This document shows positions 17,221 to 25,335 of a DNA stretch of 64,000 bases, in pieces; position 1 is the stretch's first letter; each line of letters opens with the position of its first letter. The notes beneath the pieces were generated by a model, which made no database searches, was not told where the DNA came from, and saw nothing but the letters and a program-made list of their open reading frames with translations. A program made the translations under genes and the position numbers. Origin of the DNA: DASQZK01 sp963771005. GTDB taxonomy: Bacteria; Bacteroidota; Bacteroidia; Bacteroidales; GCA-2748055. Location: assembly GCA_963771005.1 (NCBI GenBank), contig CAVYRO010000005.1, forward strand, positions 62,001 to 126,000. The letters run 5' to 3'.

Positions 17221-20199
17221 TCATTCCTTCCTGAGTTGAAAATCATAAAGCTGCGAATCATTGTTGAACCGGATCTCCCTTCGTACCTCATCGAACTGAA
17301 AATCGATATTAATGGTCCTGTTTTCCATGAACCGGACCTCGTACGAAGGCTGTTGCAACATAAATCTTTCCCCGAAAACATTGTAAATACTGACCGTATA
17401 ATTTTCAGCTTTAGGGAGGTTAAGGACATAGGCGCCGGTATTATCGGTGAGAACCGAGTAGGTTAGACCGTTCGACCCCAATGCCGTTATGCGGATACCC
17501 TCCATACTGATCCGGCCTGCATTGCTGTTGGGATCCCTGTTCACGATCACCCTCCCCTTCACCTTATAGCTCTCCACCAGAGGGAGGTACTGTATCCTAT
17601 CCTTATCGGCGGTGAGATGCTGGTTCCTGCCTTCAAGGAAATACAGATCCTCCATATTGCTCAACGGCGTAATTTCCAGATCATAATTCCCTTCCGGGAT
17701 ATTCCGGTAACTGATCTCCCCGTTCGGATCGGTGATGAGGTTCGTTTCGGCGAAAACCTCCTTATCCTCCCCATTTTTCTTCGGATCTCTCTTCAGTTTG
17801 ATAAGGATATTGGATACGGGCTTTTCATTTTCATCCTTTATGCCGTTCCCGTCCTGGTCGTTAAATCCTTTGACCACGATATCGTAGTATTTCATCCGGG
17901 GTTGCTGAATCCCGAATGCTTTCCTGAATCCCGCAAGCACATTCAGGTTACGTGTGGTGATCCTGCCGGTCTCACTGTCGTTGCGTGAATTTTTATACAC
18001 GTTCAGGCTTCCGAAAAGGGTCCATCCGTCCTTGAGGAAGAAGCTCGAAATTACACTGGCAATGGTATTTTCCCGCTGCGAGGGCATGAAGAAGGAGTAA
18101 CTGTAGGATGCGTTCAGTTTGATCTTATCATGGTTGAAATACCTCTCGTAAGAAGGCCGGATATAGATAGCCTGGCTTATGACAGGTTTCTCATTTACCA
18201 CCAGGTCGCGGTATATTTCAGATGCGTCGCCGCTGGAATAATACGCACTGAGCCTGAAAGCCTGGTCATAGTAACTTAGCCCGGCCGTGTATTGCCATCT
18301 CCCGGATATCCGAACGGGCTCTCCATCAGCCGCACCGGACATGTAAGAATAATACATCGTATTTACTGCAAGATTGGGTGTTATCGTTTTCATTTCTCCC
18401 AGGCGAAAGGTAATCGATCCAAGGATCCCGGGTTCATAGTTTTTATATTCACTCGAGAGCGATTCATCCCTGTTGATATTGTATCTCACGGTGCTGAAAT
18501 ATTGCGGCCCCGCCTGGTAAATGATGTTCCCGTCGGTATAGGAATAGAGCAGGCGACCGTTTTCATTGATGCTCCTGTTTTCCGGGTAGTAGAAATTATA
18601 CGGGTAATGTGTAGGGTTGTAATTATTCCTGTAGTACATCCCGGCGAGCCGGCTTTTCTGTGTGATCTCCCAGGATAGTTCCGAATTGATCCGGTTGATC
18701 CCCGCGTTGTTCAGGTAGGTAAATGAAGTATTGGTATTATCGACCCTGAAACGAAATCTGCGGTCATTGTAGAGATAGCTTAGCCTGTAGGCAAATCCCA
18801 GCGTGGCGGTGTCCTTCGCCAGGTAACTCCCTTTGCTGAACGAACTGTAAGTGGTTGCTGTCTGCAACCTCAGGGTATGATGGCTCAGAAACCTGAATGC
18901 ACCCCCCAGGTGGAGGGTATTGTAGCCGTTGATATTGTTCTCCGACCGTTCCACCGTTGCCCCCGCATTGACGCTGACCCTTCCTATCCTGGTAGCATAA
19001 CCGGCAAATGTCCCGATATTACCCCCGTAGGGATTGTAAATCAGGTTCATACTGATTGTCTGGTCATCTTTGACATTGTACTCGGCCTTTACCCCGCTGC
19101 CGGTCATGGTATGAAGGTTCCCGGTCCCCAGCCTATCGCCAATCCAGATCGAGCTCTTCCTGTCGTCATAACGAACCATATATCGCAGTTGCTGATAAAG
19201 ATCAAAATTCTGATACCGTTCAGGTGTAAAATACAGGTTGTACATGCCAAATGAATATTGTACCTGTTGATTTTCGGGAAATAAAACCCTGCCAAACGCT
19301 TTCATGGAAGCTTTCGGTCTCTGCTGGGCAAGCAGATTATATGTTGTGAATTCAAAATTCAGGGGTGAATTCCTTACGGGCAGATCATTATACATGGAAC
19401 TCTCCAGCGGGGTGACCCTGACACCGGAATAATCCTGGTGATCGGAAGTGGAGGCCGTTATGTAAATACTTGTCGATTTCCAGCTTCGCATAAGCGCTCT
19501 TGTTTCAGCATAGGAAAGATCCCTTCTTCTGAAGATTTCAAAGTTCAGAATAGTGTCGGTCCATGCCGGGAGTTCAATAAACATGATGCTGTCTGCTTCG
19601 ATAAAGGTCCTGAACTCCAGCAGCGATCCGATATCGAAGGTAAGCCTGATCATTTCACGGGCATTTCCTTTGTTATTGAGTGCCAGGCTGAATTTTCCCA
19701 CCGGCCGGAATTCACTGAGGTAAATAGTACTGTTTAACACCTTCATATCCCACTTCGACTTCTTCTCAACCGAAACATAGGCGGAGGCGGAATAAGATTT
19801 GCCTGAGGTGGCCAATTCTGCATATATGACGTAAGAGATCCCTCCGGCCGTAGTTCTGGGCAACCCGGCCCTGACAGGAAAATAGGCGGTTTCGCCCGGA
19901 TTAACGGTAACATCGGATACCGCGGGCCCGATCATGGACCAGCCCTCGGGCAACCGGATGGAAAGCCCTCCCTGCAGGAGTTCACCGGAGTTGTTTTCAA
20001 TTTTTATTATATTAAAAACGGTAGTGGCTTCGGGAAGGGTGATATTGTCTTTGTTAAAGGAGATGGCTATTGCAGGTGTTGCCATTGGCGATTGGGAATA
20101 AAGACAGGCAGGCTGTAGGGGAAACAGGAAAATAAATGCCATGAACGTACATGACCGGAGGATTATACTGCTGAATATTTTTTTTAAGCTCCGTTTCAA
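17221..20199 (-). CDS. Large outer-membrane usher-like beta-barrel protein
   Basis: A 992-residue exported protein with a long signal ending near LYSQS. Residues about 40-145 form an Ig-like NEW3-type domain (VTVNPGETAYFPVRAGLP). From about 260 to 740 aromatic/polar alternating strands predict an outer-membrane beta-barrel (YSFGMYNLYFTPERYQNFDLYQ, SYSYSFFMPSQ). The C-terminus carries an SdrD_B-like domain (GFNDQDGNGIKDENEKPVSN) and a carboxypeptidase-regulatory-like domain, as ushers and TonB-type proteins often do. Two pilin-like genes lie just upstream on the same strand (20 bp gap) and a PapD-like chaperone is divergent. A chaperone/usher-like assembly role is inferred from this context; no usher family signature is certain. 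Confidence 0.7.
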   Translation of the reverse strand: MKRSLKKIFSSIILRSCTFMAFIFLFPLQPACLYSQSPMATPAIAISFNKDNITLPEATTVFNIIKIENNSGELLQGGLSIRLPEGWSMIGPAVSDVTVNPGETAYFPVRAGLPRTTAGGISYVIYAELATSGKSYSASAYVSVEKKSKWDMKVLNSTIYLSEFRPVGKFSLALNNKGNAREMIRLTFDIGSLLEFRTFIEADSIMFIELPAWTDTILNFEIFRRRDLSYAETRALMRSWKSTSIYITASTSDHQDYSGVRVTPLESSMYNDLPVRNSPLNFEFTTYNLLAQQRPKASMKAFGRVLFPENQQVQYSFGMYNLYFTPERYQNFDLYQQLRYMVRYDDRKSSIWIGDRLGTGNLHTMTGSGVKAEYNVKDDQTISMNLIYNPYGGNIGTFAGYATRIGRVSVNAGATVERSENNINGYNTLHLGGAFRFLSHHTLRLQTATTYSSFSKGSYLAKDTATLGFAYRLSYLYNDRRFRFRVDNTNTSFTYLNNAGINRINSELSWEITQKSRLAGMYYRNNYNPTHYPYNFYYPENRSINENGRLLYSYTDGNIIYQAGPQYFSTVRYNINRDESLSSEYKNYEPGILGSITFRLGEMKTITPNLAVNTMYYSYMSGAADGEPVRISGRWQYTAGLSYYDQAFRLSAYYSSGDASEIYRDLVVNEKPVISQAIYIRPSYERYFNHDKIKLNASYSYSFFMPSQRENTIASVISSFFLKDGWTLFGSLNVYKNSRNDSETGRITTRNLNVLAGFRKAFGIQQPRMKYYDIVVKGFNDQDGNGIKDENEKPVSNILIKLKRDPKKNGEDKEVFAETNLITDPNGEISYRNIPEGNYDLEITPLSNMEDLYFLEGRNQHLTADKDRIQYLPLVESYKVKGRVIVNRDPNSNAGRISMEGIRITALGSNGLTYSVLTDNTGAYVLNLPKAENYTVSIYNVFGERFMLQQPSYEVRFMENRTINIDFQFDEVRREIRFNNDSQLYDFQLRKE

Positions 20200-20219
20200 C
20201 TTTCAGTAGAATTCAGATT

Positions 20220-20789
20220 TTAGAAACCCGGCCCGGTGGGTACGATCTCAATTTCCAGTTCTATGGTATAATACCCGGGTTCCTCACCAAGAAGGGATCC
20301 GTTCCCTCCCTCACTCACAGGCTTTCCGCACTCGTATGAAATACTGATCTGATCGGTATTCCAGCTCAGATCGGTAAAGGCAGAGTTAGTATATGAAAAA
20401 AGCGTATTCCAGACGCCGCTCAGATCCTGATAACCATAGGAGGTGCCTGATAAAAGTCCCAGGTAGCTTTCCGCCTTTACCCTGATCCTGTCGAGACTGA
20501 GGTTCGCTGCATCGCCCCTGATAAACGTAGCGCCGTTAAAGGTCCTGATGTTGAGATCGAATCCCTCCAGGGAATGTCCCCCTGAAGAGGAGTCAGCAAG
20601 GGAAATGCCAAGAATGGTTCCGTCCAGGATCTCGATCCCGTCCCGGTATTTATCGATGGAATTGAAGTTAAAGGGGATATCGCTGCCATATATCAAAGAC
20701 AGCCGGGCATAGTTCCATTCCTGTGCGAAGCCGGAAAAAACGGAGGTAAAGAGGAGAATGATCAACGCTGCAATCCCTTGTAGTTTCAT
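20220..20789 (-). CDS. Pilin-like secreted subunit, paralogue of the product at 20868-21569
   Basis: A 189-residue exported protein. The chosen ATG gives the signal MKLQGIAALIILLFTSVFSG; an earlier start 13 codons upstream is possible. The mature part begins with beta-strand-rich sequence and the motif FNFNSIDKYRDGI, shared with FVFNSIDDYRDG of the neighbouring gene. It ends YYTIELEIEIVP, an alternating hydrophobic strand that could serve in donor-strand exchange. No family is recognised. Position between the paralogue and the barrel protein suggests an assembled surface subunit; this is inference. Confidence 0.6.
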   Translation of the reverse strand: MKLQGIAALIILLFTSVFSGFAQEWNYARLSLIYGSDIPFNFNSIDKYRDGIEILDGTILGISLADSSSGGHSLEGFDLNIRTFNGATFIRGDAANLSLDRIRVKAESYLGLLSGTSYGYQDLSGVWNTLFSYTNSAFTDLSWNTDQISISYECGKPVSEGGNGSLLGEEPGYYTIELEIEIVPTGPGF

Positions 20790-20867
20790 CCGCAGAACAA
20801 AAAGTGTAAAAATAGAAATAGTCAACAAGAATGCTGACTATTTCCAGATTATATTTTGAACAAACTG

Positions 20868-21569
20868 TTAGTTATCGACACCCAGTTCAAAAATTACATT
20901 GGTGACATACCTGTCGGGAGTAGGACTTGGCTGCTGGTTGAGCAGGGATTCCGTAGCCATGGGCACGGTACCCGTATTTTCACCGGTTCCGCATCTCCAC
21001 AGAATGCTGAATGAGTTTTCAGTGGCATCACCTGCATTGGAAGTGCCTGCATCATCATTATCTTCGATCAGGTCGATAGGGTAAACCTGAAGCGCAGCAA
21101 CCTCCGTGGCATTATTCGTGGGAGTACTGAATAAACTGGCATTTGCCGTAGTGGCCTTTCCTGAACCGGCAGCCTCAAAGTCATGCGTGCCGTTCTCTTC
21201 AAGTTCGAAGCCGACATTATCGAGATCAAGTGTATTCCCGGGATTGTCGGTTCCGATGAAGGTTGCCTGTTCCGAACCATAAGTAACTTTCCATCGTGTT
21301 GATGATGCAACGGTAAAGTCCGTCTGGTAAAAACCCTCTGAAGTTGTGGGGTTCGCACTTCCGGAAGTAACTGCATCAGCCGAGAGTCCGTCGCGGTAAT
21401 CATCGATGGAATTAAAAACAAATTCAATATTTCCCCCGTTGGTGATCGTCATACGCAGAACCTGGTTAAGGTTCACCGCCACAGGTATCACCTGCCGGTC
21501 TTTAACCGCCTGGGAAAAAGCACCTGCTCCAATAAGAAGCAGAGAAAAGAGCATCAGATTTCGTTTCAT
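20868..21569 (-). CDS. Pilin-like secreted subunit
   Basis: A 233-residue exported protein with the signal MKRNLMLFSLLLIGAGAFSQ (an alternative ATG lies two codons upstream). The mature protein begins VIPVAVNLNQVLRMTITNGG. It carries the FNSIDDYRDG motif, is Asn/Thr/Gly-rich and acidic, and ends YVTNVIFELGVDN, again a terminal beta-strand. This composition resembles fimbrial or spore-coat U-like subunits that fold with a PapD-type chaperone. It is the first gene of the minus-strand set and is divergent from the chaperone gene, 84 bp away. Confidence 0.6.
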   Translation of the reverse strand: MKRNLMLFSLLLIGAGAFSQAVKDRQVIPVAVNLNQVLRMTITNGGNIEFVFNSIDDYRDGLSADAVTSGSANPTTSEGFYQTDFTVASSTRWKVTYGSEQATFIGTDNPGNTLDLDNVGFELEENGTHDFEAAGSGKATTANASLFSTPTNNATEVAALQVYPIDLIEDNDDAGTSNAGDATENSFSILWRCGTGENTGTVPMATESLLNQQPSPTPDRYVTNVIFELGVDN

Positions 21570-21653
21570 AATCAATTTAAATTTAGTGAAGAAATGGTTA
21601 TTGTTTACATTGACTCCGGCGAAATTTTCTATATTTACGCCTTCAAAAAAGTC

Positions 21654-22478
21654 ATGATCAAAATACGGAAATCCATGATGAAAGGTTACTTTTTATTTAT
21701 GAATTTACTTTTTGCGGTTTGCTTCTCATCATTTGGGCAGGACTTTGAGATAGCCCCCGTACTGGTAAATTTTGATGCCAATCCCGGTGAGACACAGACC
21801 AAAACTCTGACCCTCAGAAACCACAGCCCGGAAAGGCAAAAATTTGTACTCAACCTGACGGATTACGAACTTTCTCCCGATGGAAGCAAAAAGCAGGTAG
21901 AAACGGGCGTTTTCCCCCATTCTCTTTTCAACTGGATAAATATCAATCCCGCTTTCGTGGAACTGAACCCGAATGAGAGCGCGGAGATCTCTCTTATCCT
22001 GAATGTTCCGCGCGACGGCTTCAATACCCGCTGGGGAATGATCCATGCACAGGTGGCACGGGAGCAATCCCCGTCGGAGGCAGATAAACAACTGGCAACG
22101 GGAGTCGTGCTCGTTCCACGGATCGTTGTGCTCGTTCAGCAGAGCCCGCGGGCCAATCTGAATTACAAAGCAGGCATTAAAGCATTCCGGGAAACGACTA
22201 ATCCCGGCGATACCCGGCGGAATTTCGAGGCTATCGTGATAAACTCCGGTGACAAGGTGATCGATGCGAAACTATCTCTCGCACTCGCCAATCTTCAGAC
22301 CTCTGAAGAAAAACAGTTCAATGCCACCACGGTTACCGTTTATCCCGGCTTCGAAAGAAACGTAAGTCTCACGTTGCCGGTCAGCCTGGAAAAAGGATCG
22401 TGGGTTTTGGCGGTACTCATGGATTATGGGAACAACACTGCCATCGAAGGCGCACAGTTATTACTGGAGGTGAAATGA
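21654..22478 (+). CDS. PapD-like periplasmic chaperone
   Basis: A 274-residue two-Ig-domain protein resembling fimbrial chaperones. The ATG at 21654 follows CTTCAAAAAAG, a reasonable leader; ATGs at 21675 and 21678 would also keep the signal peptide (cleavage after FSSFG). Domain 1 has VLVNFDANPGETQTKTLTLRN, FVELNPNESAEISLIL and WGMIHAQV, matching the pattern of PapD-like folds. Domain 2 follows RANLNYKAG. The divergent genes encode two pilin-like proteins and a large barrel, fitting a chaperone/usher-like export route. The next gene overlaps by 4 bp (ATGA), indicating translational coupling. Confidence 0.72.
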   Translation: MIKIRKSMMKGYFLFMNLLFAVCFSSFGQDFEIAPVLVNFDANPGETQTKTLTLRNHSPERQKFVLNLTDYELSPDGSKKQVETGVFPHSLFNWININPAFVELNPNESAEISLILNVPRDGFNTRWGMIHAQVAREQSPSEADKQLATGVVLVPRIVVLVQQSPRANLNYKAGIKAFRETTNPGDTRRNFEAIVINSGDKVIDAKLSLALANLQTSEEKQFNATTVTVYPGFERNVSLTLPVSLEKGSWVLAVLMDYGNNTAIEGAQLLLEVK

Positions 22479-23668
22479 TGTACAGGATCATCTGCCTCCT
22501 GGCACTCTGCACGCTTACGCTGCATCTCGCTGCACAGGAATGGATAACCACAACCTATACCGGCAGCGGTCCCATACGGGAAAAATTCCAGGCCCGCATA
22601 ACCGGGAATGACACCGTAAAGGAGGGGGAGTATGTGATACTATATGAAAACGGCCGGCTCTGGCAGAAGGGTAATTACCGGAACAACCAACTGGAGGGAA
22701 CCTGGTACGACTACTATCCCGGCGGAAGCATCCGGCAGATCCTCCCCTATTCAGCCGGGAAAATGAACGGGATCTTCGAATACTTCTATCCCGATAGCGT
22801 CCTGTATCAGAAAACAGAATACCTCGATGATCTCCCCCATGGAAGATCGGAAACCTATTTTACGAACGGAAATTTAAGCGAGATCTCTCATTTTTCGGCC
22901 GGAAAACTGGAGGGTGAGATCATTGCATATTATGAAAACGGAACCCTTCGTTTTAAACGGAACTATTCGGGCAATCTTCCCAACGGATCACAGGAATTTT
23001 ATTACGAGAATGGGAAAATCAAGGAACGGTCGTACATGAAAGACAGCCTCTACGAGGGCAAATTCCTTAGTTATTATAAGGAATATGAGGATGGGGCCCT
23101 CGAGAAGGAGTGTAACTATTCTGGGGGAAAACTGCAGGGTAAGGCCACCGGGTTTTATCCTTCAGGGGCTGTTATGCTCATCTCGGAATATGAACATGGA
23201 GTCATAAACGGTAAATTCACCCGGTTCTATGACAGCGGAGAAAAGCGAACCAAAGGACCTGTCTCACAATGGGGAATGTATGCCGACGGCGTAAAATCCG
23301 GTAACTGGAAAAGTTTTTACAGGAACGGAAAGGATTATACCATCGGAGCCTACAAGAATAACCATTTTGACGGCAACTGGCTTATCTTTTATCCGAACGG
23401 TAAGCCGAAACAGCAAGGCATGTATGAGGAAGGCAGCGCCGAAGGGATCTTTTCCCTGTATTATGAATCGGGTAAATTAAGGAACAGGGGAATGTATGTG
23501 AACGATAAAAAGGAAGGCGAATGGACGGGCTGGTACGAAAGCGGTGAGGTTATGAGCATCATTCATTTTAAGGAAGGGGAAAGAGACGGAATAGCCAGGG
23601 CTTTTAACAGGAATGGTGAAATCGTTGAAGAAACAGTTTATGAAAATGGAATTAATGCGGAACCTTAG
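22475..23668 (+). CDS. Exported MORN-variant (YwqK-like) repeat protein
   Basis: A 397-residue protein with signal MMYRIICLLALCTLTLHLAAQ followed by about 14 repeats of the form YENGxLxxxGxYxxxxxxGxWxxYYxxG (MORN_2 / YwqK family). These repeats form an extended beta-sheet ladder that often lies at cell surfaces or binds polymers. Its start overlaps the chaperone stop (ATGATG), and its own 3' end overlaps the next gene by 14 bp, so the three genes form one tightly coupled unit. Some databases call this family an antitoxin, but nothing here supports that. Confidence 0.85.
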   Translation: MMYRIICLLALCTLTLHLAAQEWITTTYTGSGPIREKFQARITGNDTVKEGEYVILYENGRLWQKGNYRNNQLEGTWYDYYPGGSIRQILPYSAGKMNGIFEYFYPDSVLYQKTEYLDDLPHGRSETYFTNGNLSEISHFSAGKLEGEIIAYYENGTLRFKRNYSGNLPNGSQEFYYENGKIKERSYMKDSLYEGKFLSYYKEYEDGALEKECNYSGGKLQGKATGFYPSGAVMLISEYEHGVINGKFTRFYDSGEKRTKGPVSQWGMYADGVKSGNWKSFYRNGKDYTIGAYKNNHFDGNWLIFYPNGKPKQQGMYEEGSAEGIFSLYYESGKLRNRGMYVNDKKEGEWTGWYESGEVMSIIHFKEGERDGIARAFNRNGEIVEETVYENGINAEP

Positions 23669-24056
23669 AGTCAGCGTTATCTTTCTTTTGCTCTGCTTTG
23701 CAGGTACATCCTGTGATAAGGGATCTGAGGGCGGGACCTTTGGTGATCCGGAAGGAGCATATGCCTGCCAGGAAAATTCAGCCTATATGGGGTACCGTGA
23801 ATACATCGTTGAGATCGACAAGGTGAAAAACCGTACCGGTCAGTATATCATAAGCAACTTTCACAACCGGGGAGATTCCGAATTCGTGTATGCCACGCTC
23901 AAAAATGATTCGGTTTTCATCGATCACCAGGTCATCTCCGGCTTATTTGTAGACGGTTCGGGCCGGATCAATGGCGAATTTAACCGCATCGAATTAAATT
24001 ACACTACCGACGACGGGAACCTGCAGTTGCAGTATTTCGCGGTATATACGCGGTAA
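23655..24056 (+). CDS. Small lipoprotein of unknown function
   Basis: A 133-residue lipoprotein. The ATG at 23655 gives a standard signal (MRNLRVSVIFLLLCFAGTSC); ATGs at 23640 and 23646 are alternatives. The mature part (YACQENSAYMGYREYIVEIDK ...) is beta-rich with no recognised domain. It overlaps the 3' end of the MORN gene, so it belongs to the chaperone-MORN unit and may be a surface accessory of the pilus-like system. Confidence 0.65.
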   Translation: MRNLRVSVIFLLLCFAGTSCDKGSEGGTFGDPEGAYACQENSAYMGYREYIVEIDKVKNRTGQYIISNFHNRGDSEFVYATLKNDSVFIDHQVISGLFVDGSGRINGEFNRIELNYTTDDGNLQLQYFAVYTR

Positions 24057-24074
24057 TCGGGTTGGATGAATGTG

Positions 24075-24155
24075 AAACGCGGGTTTAATGGTTTGAGGAT
24101 TGTTTGAGGATTGTTTGAGGATGGTTTGAGGTGGTTTGAAGTGGTTTGAGTTTTT
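24075..24155. repeat. 10-bp GGTTTGAGG-type tandem repeat
   Basis: Units GGTTTGAGGATT, GTTTGAGGATG and GGTTTGAAGT repeat after the lipoprotein gene. It is the same word family as 1851-1950. The gap 24057-24367 has no gene. Confidence 0.7.
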
Positions 24156-24367
24156 TCGTTTTAGAAGATCTTTTTCCCCGGAGGGGATCCATTGTATTAG
24201 CCACTTTGCCGAAATATAAAATTCATCATCGTGAAGGAAAAATAATAAATTGATGAAATAAATTAATTTGTCAAGTTTCATGTTAATAGTTTTAGATTTT
24301 GCTTACTCTTTTATGGCTTTTCAGCAACTCGCCATTCAATTATATATTATTTTATATCAATTTAATA

Positions 24368-25123
24368 TCAATCCTTTATACAACGTATGGCATATCCGCA
24401 TGAATAAGGATTATAACGAATATAAATATCTCCTAATGGGGAATACATGTAAACAAATACACCATCATCACTTCCGGCTGATTCGGATCTTGTCCAATAA
24501 TTAGCGAAACTTCCCATTCCCACATATTCCTGATTTTCGTAAGTCCATCCCCCGGGTAAAGCTGTAAATCCACTGCTATTGTCATTATTATCAGATGGTA
24601 ATTCCCAATGCAAATTTCCAGCCTCTTTCATTTTATAACCTGCAATATTATAGCCACCTAAATATTTAAATAGTGTCATAAATTCAGAAATTGTGGGCAC
24701 ATGCCATCCTTTTGGAGCAATATTGCGATAATCTCTGGCTGCCCAAGAGTTATAAAGTCTTCCATACGTAGCAATCGTATCTTCATTATCCGTGTTATTA
24801 TAATTGCAAAATGCAGCAGTATTGTAAGTCTTCCATTCGGTGCTGTCTTTAATAAAACCGAGTTGATCATGATCTTGAAACCGGGTTGTTCTTAAATTTT
24901 CAGCCATCCACGTTTGAGTCCCAATTTTAATCGTTTTATATACATTTCCTTCAATGTCCACTACAGTACCGTATGTTTTATATGGATTAAATACAGCGGT
25001 AGTTTTGCCATTTAATGGATTATCGGGATAATCTTGTTTTGGTTTATCTTTCGTACATCCACTTCCTGTTCCAAAGCAAAAACAAGTGCTGACTAATAAA
25101 ATCAATAAGTAAGGTCTTTCCAT
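24368..25123 (-). CDS. FISUMP-domain lipoprotein
   Basis: A 251-residue lipoprotein. The chosen ATG gives a signal ending TGSGC. The rest is a Fibrobacter succinogenes major paralogous (FISUMP) domain: VVDIEGNVYKTIKIGTQTWM, AENLRTT, YGRLYNSWAA, GWHVPT and the terminal SCGYAIRCIKD are all signature positions. Function is unknown; many Bacteroidota and Fibrobacteres carry surface copies. It is clearly more AT-rich than its neighbours and stands alone between repeat clusters, which hints at a separate acquisition. Confidence 0.88.
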   Translation of the reverse strand: MERPYLLILLVSTCFCFGTGSGCTKDKPKQDYPDNPLNGKTTAVFNPYKTYGTVVDIEGNVYKTIKIGTQTWMAENLRTTRFQDHDQLGFIKDSTEWKTYNTAAFCNYNNTDNEDTIATYGRLYNSWAARDYRNIAPKGWHVPTISEFMTLFKYLGGYNIAGYKMKEAGNLHWELPSDNNDNSSGFTALPGGWTYENQEYVGMGSFANYWTRSESAGSDDGVFVYMYSPLGDIYIRYNPYSCGYAIRCIKD

Positions 25124-25254
25124 AAGAATAGATATATGGTTAAATAAATGCAATAAAATTTTTCAGATAATAATATAATTATCTGCCAGATTATTAAAAG
25201 AAGAAATATTTCTTTGTATTTTAGGCTCTTAACCTGGTAGTTAGGTAAATTAAA

Positions 25255-25335
25255 AATCTTCATCCGTGATTATCCGCTAAAATCCGTCAAATTCGTGTTC
25301 CTCTTCCACTTCACCAAATCACCAAATTCTTCCGT
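25255..25335. repeat. Intergenic repeat: CCGTGATTATCCG words and 8-bp ladder
   Basis: ATCCGTGATTATCCG, AAATCCGTCAAATTCGTG, then CCTCTTCCACTTCACCAAATC. It is the same vocabulary as 1164-1330 in inverse orientation, just downstream of the stop of the gene at 25336-27729. Confidence 0.7.

Noticed and set aside
22475..23668. MORN-repeat protein as an antitoxin (YwqK label)
   Set aside because: It has a signal peptide, long repeat array and no toxin neighbour; the context points to the surface.
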